Shown: positions 8,061 through 15,827, counted from the stretch's first letter. The stretch: 19,389 nucleotides of DNA from JBBSUX01 sp038234045 (GCA_038234045.1 JBBSUX010000032.1:1-19389), one strand, 5' to 3'. Notes: generated by a model not told the origin, from the letters alone. Numbers and translations: made by a program.

Positions 8061-8087
8061 CGCGCCCGCGCAGGCGCGGCTGTTTTC
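8061..8087 (+). terminator. Possible weak hairpin between the 201-aa gene and MFS gene
   Basis: A 5-bp GC stem, CCGCG paired with CGCGG around the loop CAGG, is followed by CTGTTTT. It lies 20 bp after the stop codon. The short stem and short T-run make it a weak intrinsic terminator or attenuator at best, so partial read-through into the MFS gene is plausible. Confidence 0.3.
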
Positions 8088-8096
8088 TGCCCTGAC

Positions 8097-9368
8097 ATGA
8101 CCCTGCAAACGACCAGCGCGAATATCGGCTCGCGTTCGGCACCCGCTCCCTCTTCCTCGCCTTCTTCCGCTTCGGCGCCCGCTCTTCCCGCGAGCCTGCT
8201 CTGGCTGCTGGCGATCGGTGCGGGCTTTGCCGTTGCCGCGCTTTACTACAGCCAACCCATGCTCGGGGTAATGGGCGTCGATTTCGATGCATCCGACCGC
8301 GCGGTCGGATGGGTTACCACGCTGGCGCAATTGGGCTATGCGGTCGGTATTTTCTTCATGGCGCCGCTCGGCGACCGGTTTGACCGGCGCAACATCATCC
8401 TCATCAAGCTTGGCGCTCTGTTTGTAGCGTTGCTCGCTGCCGGGCTGGCGCCGACGCTGCCGGTGCTGCTGGCGGCAAGCCTGGCGATCGGGTTGGCTTC
8501 TACCCTGACGCAGGACATCGTTCCTGCCGCTGCAACGCTGGCTCCAGCAGCGAGCCGCGGCAAGGCGGTGGGCACAGTGATGACGGGGTTGCTGCTCGGC
8601 ATCCTGCTTTCGCGGGTGGTGAGCGGTTTTGTCGCGCAGCAGTACGGATGGCGCTCGATGTTTCTGGCAGCTGCTGTCAGCATTGCGCTGCTCGGGGTGG
8701 CATTCTGGCGTGGGTTGCCAAGATTCGTGCCCACCACGCAGTTGGGCTATGGCAGTCTGCTGGCGTCTCTTTGGCACTTGTTTGCAGAGCATGGTGTGCT
8801 GCGCCGCGCAGCTTTTGCGCAGGGGATGCTCGCCATCGGCTTCAGCGCTTTCTGGTCGACGCTTGCGGTGATGCTGCATGGGGAGCCGTATCACTTCGGC
8901 GCGGCGGTGGCCGGCTCTTTCGGGCTAGCCGGTGCCATCGGAGCGCTGGGGGCGCCGCTGGCCGGCCGGCTCGCAGATCGTCGCGGCCCGGCCTTTGTGA
9001 CTCAGCTGGGCGTCGCACTGGTGGCCGTTTCTTTCGCAGTCATGTCGCTTTCGCCGCTGTTCGCGCCGCATGCACGGCTGGTGCTGATCATCGTTTGCGC
9101 GCTGGGCTTCGATCTGGGGTTTCAGGCTACGTTGGTAGCGCACCAAACCATCATTTACGGCATTGATCCGGGCGCCCGGAGCCGACTGAATGCGGTACTT
9201 TTTGTCGGTATGTTTATCGGCATGTCCAGCGGTGCGGCGCTGGGTAGCCAGATGCTTTCGCGCTTTGGCTGGGTGGGTGTGGCACTGCTGGCCACCGCTT
9301 CAGCGCTGGCAGCCTTGGTGATCCGGCTCTGGCCTGGCAAGCCCGATGAAATCCGAGCCGAAGCTTGA
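8097..9368 (+). CDS. MFS transporter (multidrug/metabolite efflux type)
   Basis: A 423-aa integral membrane protein with about 12 hydrophobic segments. A Ser/Ala/Pro-rich N-terminal tail of about 33 residues precedes TM1. The motif GDRFDRRNIIL between TM2 and TM3 (near residue 95) is MFS motif A, and a related loop GRLADRRGP appears after TM8. The sequence WVTTLAQLGYAVGIFFMAPLGD is typical of YnfM/arabinose-efflux-like drug:H+ antiporters. No substrate can be read from the sequence. The ATG at 8097 has no clear Shine-Dalgarno, and the Ser-rich tail leaves room for a later start. No regulator gene is adjacent. Confidence 0.87.
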   Translation: MTLQTTSANIGSRSAPAPSSSPSSASAPALPASLLWLLAIGAGFAVAALYYSQPMLGVMGVDFDASDRAVGWVTTLAQLGYAVGIFFMAPLGDRFDRRNIILIKLGALFVALLAAGLAPTLPVLLAASLAIGLASTLTQDIVPAAATLAPAASRGKAVGTVMTGLLLGILLSRVVSGFVAQQYGWRSMFLAAAVSIALLGVAFWRGLPRFVPTTQLGYGSLLASLWHLFAEHGVLRRAAFAQGMLAIGFSAFWSTLAVMLHGEPYHFGAAVAGSFGLAGAIGALGAPLAGRLADRRGPAFVTQLGVALVAVSFAVMSLSPLFAPHARLVLIIVCALGFDLGFQATLVAHQTIIYGIDPGARSRLNAVLFVGMFIGMSSGAALGSQMLSRFGWVGVALLATASALAALVIRLWPGKPDEIRAEA

Positions 9369-9423
9369 GCACGCTGCCGGTATCTGCCAGCGGTGGATGG
9401 CGCTGAAAATACCTAACAAAATA

Positions 9424-9474
9424 TGCCTCTTGGGCTTTATTGGTAAGCGCATGCAGCTATGTTGATAATAGCGA
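9424..9474 (+). repeat. Comamonad-type intergenic repeat, copy E
   Basis: The segment reads GCCTCTTGGGCTTTATTGG, then TAAGCGCATGCAGCTATG, then AATAGCGATC. It aligns over its full length with copy A in the same orientation. It lies about 55 bp after the stop of the MFS gene, between two convergent genes. The pair GCTT/AAGC forms a short stem. Confidence 0.65.
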
Positions 9475-9528
9475 TCGAGCCGCTTTCAACCTCCCGCCGC
9501 CGCTTTCGCGAAACACGGCTCCAAAACA

Positions 9529-10497
9529 TCAGGTTGGCAGGAAAAGGGCAGGGTCCACCATTGCCTGGTTCAGCATCACCGACCAGTGCAGGTGCGGCCC
9601 CGTCACGCGACCCGTCGCCCCAACCGCGCAGTAGGTCTGGCCCTGTTTCACAACGTCGCCCGGCTGCACGTCGATGCGGCTCAGGTGGCAGACCATCGTC
9701 AGCAGGCCGCCCCCATGGTCCAGCCACACCGTATTACCGTTGAAGAAATACACACCCGTGTCGATGACACGGCCGGCAAGCGGTGCCCGAACGGGCGTGC
9801 CGGTGGCAGCAGCAATATCCATCCCGCTGTGGGGATTGCGCGCTTGCCCGTTGAACATCCGCCTCAGCCCGAAAGAGCTCGACTTGCGGCCCGGCACAGG
9901 AGGCTGCATTTCCAGGCTCGTCAATCCAGCGGCGGGAGCGGTAAAGCTCGTCTCCACGGATTGGAGATGGCTGCGTTCGCGCTCATAACGAGCCAGATCC
10001 CGCGCGGAAAGATCAACCTGCCCCGGCGCCACCTTCAGCCGCTGCTCTACATAGCGCTTCTGCGCCACGCGGTAGGCAACCCTGCGCTCAACACCCGACC
10101 GCTCCTGCACCGTTATCCATGCATCGCCGGCCTCGGTTGCCAACGGGATGCCGACCACTGCCGTCCACTCGATGGCATCGCCGCGCACCAGCACGGGCAC
10201 GCCTGCGGCTGTGCGTGCATCAGGGCGGTCTGCGGCGGGGCCGAGGGAAAGCCGTGCGACACCGCCTGGCACCTGAAGTGCGCGCGGAAACGTGGAAAAA
10301 GCCGCGTCTTCCGTCGGCTGGGGTAAGGGCTGCCGTGCATAGGCAGAGCGGCCGGCGGCTGTGAGCGCAATCAAGGCGGCACTGCCGAGCAAGGCCTGAC
10401 GCCGACCTTCATGTGGCGGGACAGGCGACGGCGCCACAGCGCCACAGCTTGCAATGCTACGTTCGAGCGTGCGGGTTTTGTTGACGAAGTGAGGCAT
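9529..10497 (-). CDS. M23 family metallopeptidase (LytM-type peptidoglycan hydrolase)
   Basis: A 322-aa exported protein. Near residues 28-55 there is a signal with a twin-arginine core (EGRRQALLGSAALIAL) ending around SAYA, so Tat or Sec export is plausible. The middle is a beta-rich region. The C-terminal M23 domain has HSGMD (His223, Asp227), the loop WLDHGGG, and HLH (His302, His304), so all expected zinc ligands are present. Active M23 enzymes cut peptide cross-links in cell-wall peptidoglycan; the intact site argues for a true hydrolase rather than an EnvC-like activator. I chose the ATG at 10497 because GGAAG precedes it; the longer frame to 10662 runs antisense-like Cys/Arg-rich sequence inside chaA. 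The chaA gene ends 58 bp upstream on the same strand. Confidence 0.88.
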   Translation of the reverse strand: MPHFVNKTRTLERSIASCGAVAPSPVPPHEGRRQALLGSAALIALTAAGRSAYARQPLPQPTEDAAFSTFPRALQVPGGVARLSLGPAADRPDARTAAGVPVLVRGDAIEWTAVVGIPLATEAGDAWITVQERSGVERRVAYRVAQKRYVEQRLKVAPGQVDLSARDLARYERERSHLQSVETSFTAPAAGLTSLEMQPPVPGRKSSSFGLRRMFNGQARNPHSGMDIAAATGTPVRAPLAGRVIDTGVYFFNGNTVWLDHGGGLLTMVCHLSRIDVQPGDVVKQGQTYCAVGATGRVTGPHLHWSVMLNQAMVDPALFLPT

Positions 10498-10555
10498 CAG
10501 CTTCCAAAAAGAGGGCGACGTGGCACCGAGTGAGCGAGTGCCGTGAAGGCAATTT

Positions 10556-11707
10556 TCAAGGCACGATAGTCGTAAACAGGTACACGGCGAACAGCACCAG
10601 ATGCACGACGCCCTGCAGCACCGTGGTGCGGCCGGTGCCGAGCGACAGCGTTGCCACCACAAGCGACAGCATCAGCAGCACGGTGGATCGCGCATCCAGA
10701 CCCAGGGTCAGCGTCCAGCCGGTTGCGATGTAGACGATGGCCACGGCAGGAATCGACAGCCCAATGCTTGCCAGCGCCGACCCTAGCGCCAGATTCAGAC
10801 TTGTCTGCAAGCGATTGGCTCGGGCAGCACGAATGGCGGCCAGCCCTTCGGGCAGCAACACCACCGCCGCGATGATCACGCCCACCAGGGCTTCGGGTGC
10901 GCCGATGGCGCTGACACCTGCGCTAAGGGCCGGCACGAGCTTTTTGGCCAGCAGCACAACCGCGCCCAGGCAAGCCACCAGCAATGCAGCGCTGGAAATG
11001 GCGACTGCCCGCCCCGGCGGCGCGGCATGCAGGCTTTCGTCGCCATCGTCCTCGTCCTCACGCTCATCGGCAACGTGAAGAGTCGAGGCTTTCTCCGTCA
11101 CGGGCACCGAAGTGGGGTGTGGCAAGAAATAATCCCGATGGCGCACCGTCTGCACCAGCACGAACGTGCCGTAAAGGACCAGCGCCACCACGGCGATAAA
11201 AGCGAGCTGGCTGGTGCTGTACGACGGCCCTTGCACACTCGTGGTGTAGTTGGGCAGCACCATGGTCAGCACCGAAATCGCCGCCAGCGTGGCAAGCGAG
11301 GCACTCACGCCGCTCTGTTTGAAGCGCTGTTCGTGGTGCCGGCCAGCGCCCAGCAGCAAGCAGATGCCCACCATGCCGTTCATGATGATCATCACCGCCG
11401 CAAAAACGGTGTCGCGCGCCAGGGCCGCTGTCGCGCTGCCGCCCGTCAGCATCAGGGAAACGATCAGGGCCACCTCGATTACCGTCACGGCCATGGCCAG
11501 CAGCAGCGTGCCGAACGGCTCTCCCACCTGATGCGCCACCACTTCGGCATGGTGCACAGCCGCCAGCACACAAGCCAGCAAGGCAGGCACCAGCAGCGCG
11601 GTGTAGACGACACCCTTGACGGCGTCCCAGCCGCCGAGTGCCAGCAAGAGCCAGCCGACGCAAGGCGCCAGAATGGTCCAGAGCGGGAGGAAAGCAGGCA
11701 GGCGCAT
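10556..11707 (-). CDS. chaA: ChaA-type calcium/sodium:proton antiporter
   Basis: A 383-aa inner-membrane antiporter, close to the E. coli ChaA length (366 aa), with about 11 hydrophobic segments. The first repeat carries the family motif VGEPFGTLLLAMAVTVIEVA and the second carries LLPEGLAAIRAARANRLQ. The conserved acidic residues of these alpha-repeats bind the cation. Between the halves is an acidic loop DEREDEDDGDESLH, as in E. coli ChaA, presumably a Ca2+-sensing or binding region. The protein would expel Ca2+, Na+ or K+ under alkaline or salt stress. I chose the ATG at 11707 by family length; earlier in-frame starts lack ribosome sites, and so largely does this one. It is divergent from the broken DUF2237 gene. 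Confidence 0.9.
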   Translation of the reverse strand: MRLPAFLPLWTILAPCVGWLLLALGGWDAVKGVVYTALLVPALLACVLAAVHHAEVVAHQVGEPFGTLLLAMAVTVIEVALIVSLMLTGGSATAALARDTVFAAVMIIMNGMVGICLLLGAGRHHEQRFKQSGVSASLATLAAISVLTMVLPNYTTSVQGPSYSTSQLAFIAVVALVLYGTFVLVQTVRHRDYFLPHPTSVPVTEKASTLHVADEREDEDDGDESLHAAPPGRAVAISSAALLVACLGAVVLLAKKLVPALSAGVSAIGAPEALVGVIIAAVVLLPEGLAAIRAARANRLQTSLNLALGSALASIGLSIPAVAIVYIATGWTLTLGLDARSTVLLMLSLVVATLSLGTGRTTVLQGVVHLVLFAVYLFTTIVP

Positions 11708-11822
11708 GACTCGACTATAAATGTCGGTTGCACGTGCGGCCATGATCGGGTGCAGCGACATTCCTGCGCATCGCCCACGCCACGCGCCGCACATCCTCTC
11801 TCTTTTTTCCATCCGGTCGCTC

Positions 11823-12191
11823 ATGACACCCGACACCGCCCTTAATGTCCTGGGTACCGCCCTGGTTCCCTGCTCCTATGACCCGCTCACCGGCTAATTT
11901 CGTGATGGCTGTTGCCACACCGACGCCAGCGATCGCGGCACGCATGTGGTCTGTGCGCGGGTCACGCAGGCGTTTCTCGATTTTTCGCGCGAGCGTGGCA
12001 ACGATCTGGTCACGCCGCGACCCGAGATGCGCTTCGCCGGTCTCAATCCGGGCGATCGCTGGTGCCTGTGCGCCCTGCGCTGGCTGGAGGCGCATGAAGC
12101 GGGCGTGGCGCCTCCGGTGGTGCTGGAAAGTACTTCGGACAAGGCACTCGAATACATTGACATCCAACTGCTGCAGGAGGCTGCAGCATGA
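11823..12191 (+). pseudogene. DUF2237 family protein gene with in-frame TAA stop
   Basis: Translated through, the frame gives an intact DUF2237 protein of about 122 residues. It starts MTPDTALNVLGTALVPCS, continues after the stop with FRDGCC, VCARVTQAFLDFSRERGNDL and GLNPGDRWCLCALRW, and ends QEAAA. Codon 25 (11895-11897) is TAA, where relatives have an aromatic residue (TG-Y/F-FRDGCC). A single base change from TAC or TAT would explain it. No other frame disruption is visible, so the loss looks recent, or the stop is a sequencing error. The stop codon of the frame overlaps the next gene's ATG (ATGA), showing it was the first gene of a coupled pair. The function of DUF2237 is unknown. Confidence 0.85.
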
Positions 12192-12614
12192 GCAGTGTCG
12201 ATACGCACAGGCCTCGCGTTGCCGTCATCGGCGCCGGCATCGCTGGATTGGCTTGCGCCGGCACTTTGCAGCAGGCCGGCTACCGGGCGCAGTGGATCTG
12301 AAACCTGGTCGCTGCATGCCAGCGCCGAATGGAGTCAGGCCCACGTGCAACACACCCCCGCCGAAGTGACCGATGCATTGCTCACCGCTTTCATCGCACT
12401 GGGCGGCCCGGTGCCTTCGGCTTGCACCGCGCATCGCTGGTTGTACGCCGATACCGCCGAGCCGCTTCAGAGCGGGTGCCTGATGAGCGCAGATGATCGT
12501 GTGGGCCTGTGTGGCGACTGGCTCGACGGAGGGCGGGTGGAGGGCGCATGGCTCAGTGGGCGGGCGCTGGCGCAACAGCTCGATGACGTGCTGGCTGTCG
12601 TTAAAAATATATAG
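12188..12614 (+). pseudogene. FAD/NAD(P)-dependent oxidoreductase (renalase-like) with internal deletion
   Basis: Residues 1-36 contain a Rossmann dinucleotide-binding start, VAVIGAGIAGLACAGTLQQA, and the frame ends at TGA 12299-12301. From about 12300, in a different frame, the C-terminus of the same family appears: LHASAEWSQAH, TAHRWLYADT, GLCGDWLDGGRVEGAWLSGR. This C-terminal part has about 104 codons. Renalase-like amine oxidases are roughly 330 residues, so about 190 codons of the middle are missing and the frame is shifted. The joint is near 12285-12300. It follows the DUF2237 frame with an ATGA overlap, so both genes of the operon are dead. Repeat copy B begins at the 3' end and contributes the stop of the remnant. 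Confidence 0.88.
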
Positions 12615-12617
12615 TTA

Positions 12618-12674
12618 AAAAGGACTCTAGCGCTTTACTTTCAAGCGCAACTAGCTCCTTTCAATGTAGCAAAC
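12618..12674 (+). repeat. Comamonad-type intergenic repeat, copy B
   Basis: The segment reads GGACTCTAGCGCTTTAC, TTTCAAGCGCAACTAG, then ATGTAGCAAAC. A perfect 6-bp stem GCGCTT (12630-12635) with AAGCGC (12643-12648) encloses a 7-base loop. Its last bases, TGTAGCAAAC, closely match those of copy A. It sits between the broken oxidoreductase and the convergent pseudouridine synthase. Confidence 0.7.
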
Positions 12675-12694
12675 GGGTGCCGGGCTAGTCCATC

Positions 12695-13297
12695 TCATCG
12701 GGGTCGGTGGACGCGCTGATCGGCTTGCGCCGGTTCCCAGCGACCGCTCGCCAGCCCTTCGAGCGAATACGGCCCCACGGCCGTGCGCAGAAGCCGCAAT
12801 GTGGGGAACCCCACAGCGGCCGTCATGCGGCGCACCTGCCGGTTGCGGCCTTCGCGGATGATCAGCTCGATCCAGGCGGTGGGAATGTGCTGGCGGACTC
12901 TTATCGGTGGTTCGCGCGCCGGCATTGGTGCATCGCTATCCAGCAAGCGCGCACGAGCGGGCAGGGTGGGCCCGTCGTTGAGCATCACGCCAGCGCGCAA
13001 TGATTCGAGTGCTGCTTCGTCCGGAACACCCTCGATCTGCGCCCAATAGGTCTTTTCCATCTTGAAGCGTGGGTCGGCAATGCGCGCTTGCAACGCGCCA
13101 TCGTCGGTGAGCAACAGCAGGCCTTCGCTGTCGGCGTCGAGCCGACCTGCCGCATGAAAATCCGGCAGTTCAATGTAATCGCGCAGCCCACGCCAGCGGC
13201 CCTCTGGCGTGAACTGGCTCAGAACGCCGTAGGGCTTGTGAAAGCGGATCAGCCGAAACGGCGCGGGCGCCTCAGGCAATGCCGTGGACGCTTGCAC
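12695..13297 (-). CDS. Pseudouridine synthase, RluE-like (RsuA/RluE group)
   Basis: A protein of about 200 aa that isomerises uridine to pseudouridine in RNA, most likely 23S rRNA at the RluE site. It has the N-terminal motif IRFHKPYGVLSQFTPEG, the catalytic GRLDADSEGLLLLT (Asp54 from this start) and the C-terminal REGRNRQVRRM and LLRTAVGPYSL motifs. There is no S4 domain, which favours RluE over RsuA/RluB. There is no ATG before the first motif. The GTG at 13297 or a TTG at 13279 fits the family's usual start, and both lie inside the 3' end of the upstream nuclease gene (stop at 13272), so the two are probably translationally coupled. The frame stays open to 13504, but those residues are out-of-frame nuclease sequence. 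Start confidence is low; family confidence is high. Confidence 0.87.
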   Translation of the reverse strand: MQASTALPEAPAPFRLIRFHKPYGVLSQFTPEGRWRGLRDYIELPDFHAAGRLDADSEGLLLLTDDGALQARIADPRFKMEKTYWAQIEGVPDEAALESLRAGVMLNDGPTLPARARLLDSDAPMPAREPPIRVRQHIPTAWIELIIREGRNRQVRRMTAAVGFPTLRLLRTAVGPYSLEGLASGRWEPAQADQRVHRPR

Positions 13298-14396
13298 TGC
13301 CTGCGGAAGGAGCCTGCGCCAGTGAGAGCAAAGCGGCCTGCTGTTCGGGTGTGCGCTTGGCAATCTGGCGCAACAGCGCACCGCTGTCCAGCAAGGCAAT
13401 TCCGTTGGCGCGGGCGAAGCGCACGGCCTCGGCAGTGAACAGCGAACTGGTGGCAAAGGTGCCGTTGCTGGTCTGTTGCGCGGTGGTCGTATCAAAGAAC
13501 TCACGCAGGGCGGTTTCGCCCACCGGTTTGTTGCTTATCTGTTTGCAGCGGGTGATACGGACCGTCGTGTTCTCGCGCGATTGCAAGCGCAGATCAACGC
13601 CGGCAGCAGCATTGCCGGGCAGGACTTCGGAGGTGAAACCAGCCTGCGCGAACATCGCCCTGACCACAGCGGTAAAGCCCTGCTGGTCCAGCTTGGCCAA
13701 CACTGCGGCGTCCCACTGCGTGTCTTGGGCGGCACTTACGGGTGCTGCAGCCGCTGTAGCCGCTGCCGGCGCTGTCGGCGCTGTCGGCGCAGGAGCGCGA
13801 TTGTTGTGATCGAGCACCTCGGTATCGGCCCAGGCCGGCGAGGCAAATTCGGTATCTGCCCAGGCCGGCGAATCGGCCAGGTCGCGCTCTGACTTGCTGC
13901 CGCTGCGATGGATCGGCTCCGCGTTGCCCGCGCTGCGGCGCTCGCCTTTGTCGGCATGCAAATCGACAGATCCGGTATGGGCAGATGGGGCATGGGCAGA
14001 CGCTGCTCCCCGTGCCATGGCGACTGCGGATTCGTTTGCGTCAACCGGGTCGCGATTTACGTCATGCGCCGACGCCACCGGCTCCAGGGCGGATGGGTGA
14101 TGCCCAAAGATCATTGAACTGTCGCCTTGCGCCAGCCTTTGCCCGTCGATTCCGGCGCCCTTGCGTTTGCGCGCTTGCGCCAACGCCATCAAGAGCAAAG
14201 CGATCCCCACCAGCAGCGCCACCCCGCCGACCGAACGCATAGCGGGCCGCATCCATCGCGCCATCTCGCCCTGCGCGAATCCGGGCATCACCACCAGAAG
14301 GAGCAAGCCTGCGACCACGGCCATCCAGCCTTTCTCCGCAAGATCGATGCGCGTGCTTGCAGGAACGGGCACGGGGGTTTGCGGGGGACGGGCCAT
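13272..14396 (-). CDS. Membrane-anchored Mrr-like (type IV restriction endonuclease-fold) protein
   Basis: A 374-aa protein. Two transmembrane segments (about residues 21-40 and 52-70) are followed by a long low-complexity linker (about residues 75-240, Ala/Pro/His/Asp-rich, containing a duplicated SPAWADTE). A C-terminal Mrr_cat domain starts at WDAAVLAKLDQQGF. The nuclease core shows GVDL (Asp268) and RCK (Lys285), then VGETALREFF and the family-typical ending SLFTAEAVRFARANGIALLD. In active Mrr nucleases the second motif is QxK or ExK; here the Gln/Glu position is Arg283, so activity is uncertain. I chose the ATG at 14396 because AAGG lies 8 bp upstream. A membrane-tethered nuclease fold may act on incoming or envelope-associated DNA, but that is inference. 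Confidence 0.8.
   Translation of the reverse strand: MARPPQTPVPVPASTRIDLAEKGWMAVVAGLLLLVVMPGFAQGEMARWMRPAMRSVGGVALLVGIALLLMALAQARKRKGAGIDGQRLAQGDSSMIFGHHPSALEPVASAHDVNRDPVDANESAVAMARGAASAHAPSAHTGSVDLHADKGERRSAGNAEPIHRSGSKSERDLADSPAWADTEFASPAWADTEVLDHNNRAPAPTAPTAPAAATAAAAPVSAAQDTQWDAAVLAKLDQQGFTAVVRAMFAQAGFTSEVLPGNAAAGVDLRLQSRENTTVRITRCKQISNKPVGETALREFFDTTTAQQTSNGTFATSSLFTAEAVRFARANGIALLDSGALLRQIAKRTPEQQAALLSLAQAPSAGSASVHGIA
13821..13876 (-). repeat. Short tandem duplication inside the Mrr-like gene linker
   Basis: Two 30-nt units, starting at 13821 and 13851, both contain GCCCAGGCCGGCGA preceded by GGTATC. They encode two copies of SPAWADTE separated by two residues. The unit length is a multiple of three, so the frame is kept. 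It lies in a low-complexity linker. Confidence 0.7.
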
Positions 14397-14593
14397 GAGG
14401 AAACCTTGGGCGATGGGACGCAGCAGTGTAGTGGGATTGACGGCGGGCTGCGGCGCCCGGCGTCGCTTAAGAGCGGCTCCCAATAGGGTCGAAATTTACG
14501 GAAGCGCCATAAACCATCGTGAAGCACACCAGCCCTTTGTCGAAAGCCAGCAGCGTTTTCGCATCACGGATATGCTGTTTCACCGAAGCCGCT

Positions 14594-14878
14594 AGCGTCG
14601 ACCGCGCCGCCATGAATCATGCGGTGTTTCGCGCCCTGAAGCCCGGCAGGTTCTATGTCATCGCAGACGACGCAGGCCGACCCGGCACCGGCATCTCGGA
14701 AGCTGGCGCGCTGCATCGGATCGAAGAAGCTTTTCTTCGCCAAGAGGTGGAGGCGGCCGGCTTCAAGCTGGGGGCATCGGCCGATTTCCTCAACAACCCT
14801 GCGGACCCGCGCGATAAAAACACGCCGAACCCACCGCAATCCAAAGACGAATTCGTGTTGAAGTTCGTGAAACCATGA
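14594..14878 (+). pseudogene. 5'-truncated class I SAM-dependent methyltransferase remnant
   Basis: About 94 codons encode the C-terminal part of a predicted methyltransferase (COG4798-like). It begins VDRAAMNHAVFRALKPG, continues VIADDAGRPGTGISE, LHRIEEAFLRQEVEAAGFKL and NPADPRD, and ends DEFVLKFVKP. Relatives are roughly 250 residues and have the SAM-binding GxGxG motif upstream; none is present here. The in-frame sequence before 14594 has no resemblance, so the break is close to there. The stop overlaps the ATG of the next gene (ATGA), so the intact ancestor was coupled to it. A shortened protein could still be made from ATG 14612, but it would lack the cofactor site. Confidence 0.82.
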
Positions 14879-15723
14879 CCCAAGCGCCTCACCGTCCATC
14901 CGTCGCCGACAAGCGCCATACCTTCCGGCAACTTCATGAATCGGGTTGCTTCGCCATTCCGAACCCGTGGGACTTGGGCAGCGCGCGTTTCCTGCAAGGC
15001 CTGGGGTTCAAAGCACTCGCCACCACCAGCTCGGGCTTTGCCTGGTCGCGTGGCGAGCCCGACGGTGCCACGTCGCGCAAGAGCGTGCTGGCGCACCTTG
15101 CAGAACTGGTCGCAGCCACCGACGTGCCGCTCAATGCCGACTTTGAAGAGGGCTTTGCGATCGACGCGGCTGGCGTGGCCGAAAGCGTGCGGCTGGCCAT
15201 CGACACCGGCATCGCCGGCGTGTCGATCGAAGACGGCACGGGTGACCCAGCCCATCCGCTGTTCGACATCGACACCGCTGTAGCCCGCATGCGCGCCGCG
15301 CGCGGTGCCGTCGACAAGATGGGCGGCGACGTGCTGCTGGTCGGGCGCGCCGAATGCTTCTTTCTGGGCCGGCCCGATATCGACGAAACCATCGCACGGC
15401 TCAAGGCCTACTCAAATGCAGGCGCCGACTGCCTCTACGCGCCGGGCATCAAGACGCGCGCGCACATCGCGGCAGTAGTGGCTGCCGTGGCACCCAGGCC
15501 AGTGAACTTGCTGATCGGTTCGACCAGCGACTTCACGCTGCAGGACGTGGCTGCACTCGGCGTGCGGCGCGTAAGCGTCGGCGGCGGATTGGCGCGTGTG
15601 GCTTGGGGTGCATTTTCGAAAGCGGCCCGGCTTATCGCGCAGGAAGGAAGCTTCGATGGCTTTGCCGACGCAGCATCGGGGAGCGATCTCAACGACTTCT
15701 TTCGTGAAGATATGAAGCGGTGA
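14875..15723 (+). CDS. PEP mutase / isocitrate lyase family enzyme
   Basis: A 282-aa TIM-barrel enzyme of the PEP mutase/isocitrate lyase superfamily, which makes or breaks C-C or P-C bonds next to 2-oxo acids with Mg2+. Seen in order: NPWDLGSARFLQGLGFKALATTSSG (residues about 29-53), the Mg-binding strand LNADFEEGF (about 85-93), SIEDGTGD (about 119-126), VGRAECF (about 155-161), and a late VSVGGGLARVAWGA. The KKCGH loop of true isocitrate lyases is absent, so it is not AceA. It belongs to the uncharacterised 'isocitrate lyase/phosphoenolpyruvate mutase family' group found widely in bacteria. Its ATG overlaps the stop of the methyltransferase remnant. The substrate is unknown, and nothing indicates phosphonate metabolism nearby. 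Confidence 0.88.
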   Translation: MTQAPHRPSVADKRHTFRQLHESGCFAIPNPWDLGSARFLQGLGFKALATTSSGFAWSRGEPDGATSRKSVLAHLAELVAATDVPLNADFEEGFAIDAAGVAESVRLAIDTGIAGVSIEDGTGDPAHPLFDIDTAVARMRAARGAVDKMGGDVLLVGRAECFFLGRPDIDETIARLKAYSNAGADCLYAPGIKTRAHIAAVVAAVAPRPVNLLIGSTSDFTLQDVAALGVRRVSVGGGLARVAWGAFSKAARLIAQEGSFDGFADAASGSDLNDFFREDMKR

Positions 15724-15772
15724 GGCTGCGCCGCGCCGAGACGCCTTGGTGACCTCAAAAAATATAAAGAAA

Positions 15773-15827
15773 TCGGTCTCTAGCGTATGCGGGATATTCG
15801 CACCAAGCTACTCAATAGATAGCGATT
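15773..15827 (+). repeat. Comamonad-type intergenic repeat, copy C
   Basis: The segment reads GGTCTCTAGCG, then CCAAGCTACTCAATAGATAGCG. The hairpin TGCG (15788-15791) with CGCA (15799-15802) has a 7-base loop, the same loop length as copy B, but a different stem sequence. It starts about 50 bp after the stop of the PEP mutase-family gene. Confidence 0.6.

Noticed and set aside
7677..8894. 405-codon minus-strand frame across the 201-aa gene and second MFS gene
   Set aside because: It spans two well-supported plus-strand genes and their gap, and is Arg/Gln/Pro-rich without motifs. It is a GC-driven shadow.
10498..10662. 55-residue upstream extension of the M23 peptidase
   Set aside because: These codons lie mostly within the chaA coding region in another frame, give Cys/Arg-rich sequence, and would bury the signal peptide.
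11895..11897. Recoded stop (selenocysteine or pyrrolysine) in the DUF2237 gene
   Set aside because: The codon is TAA, which is not used for either amino acid, and the aligned residue in relatives is aromatic rather than Cys.
13298..13504. 69-residue N-terminal extension of the RluE-like protein
   Set aside because: It lies entirely inside the Mrr-like gene, is Pro/Arg-rich, and precedes the normal family start.
13821..13876. CRISPR-like direct repeat
   Set aside because: Only two imperfect units, in frame within a coding linker, with no regular spacers. It is a small coding duplication.
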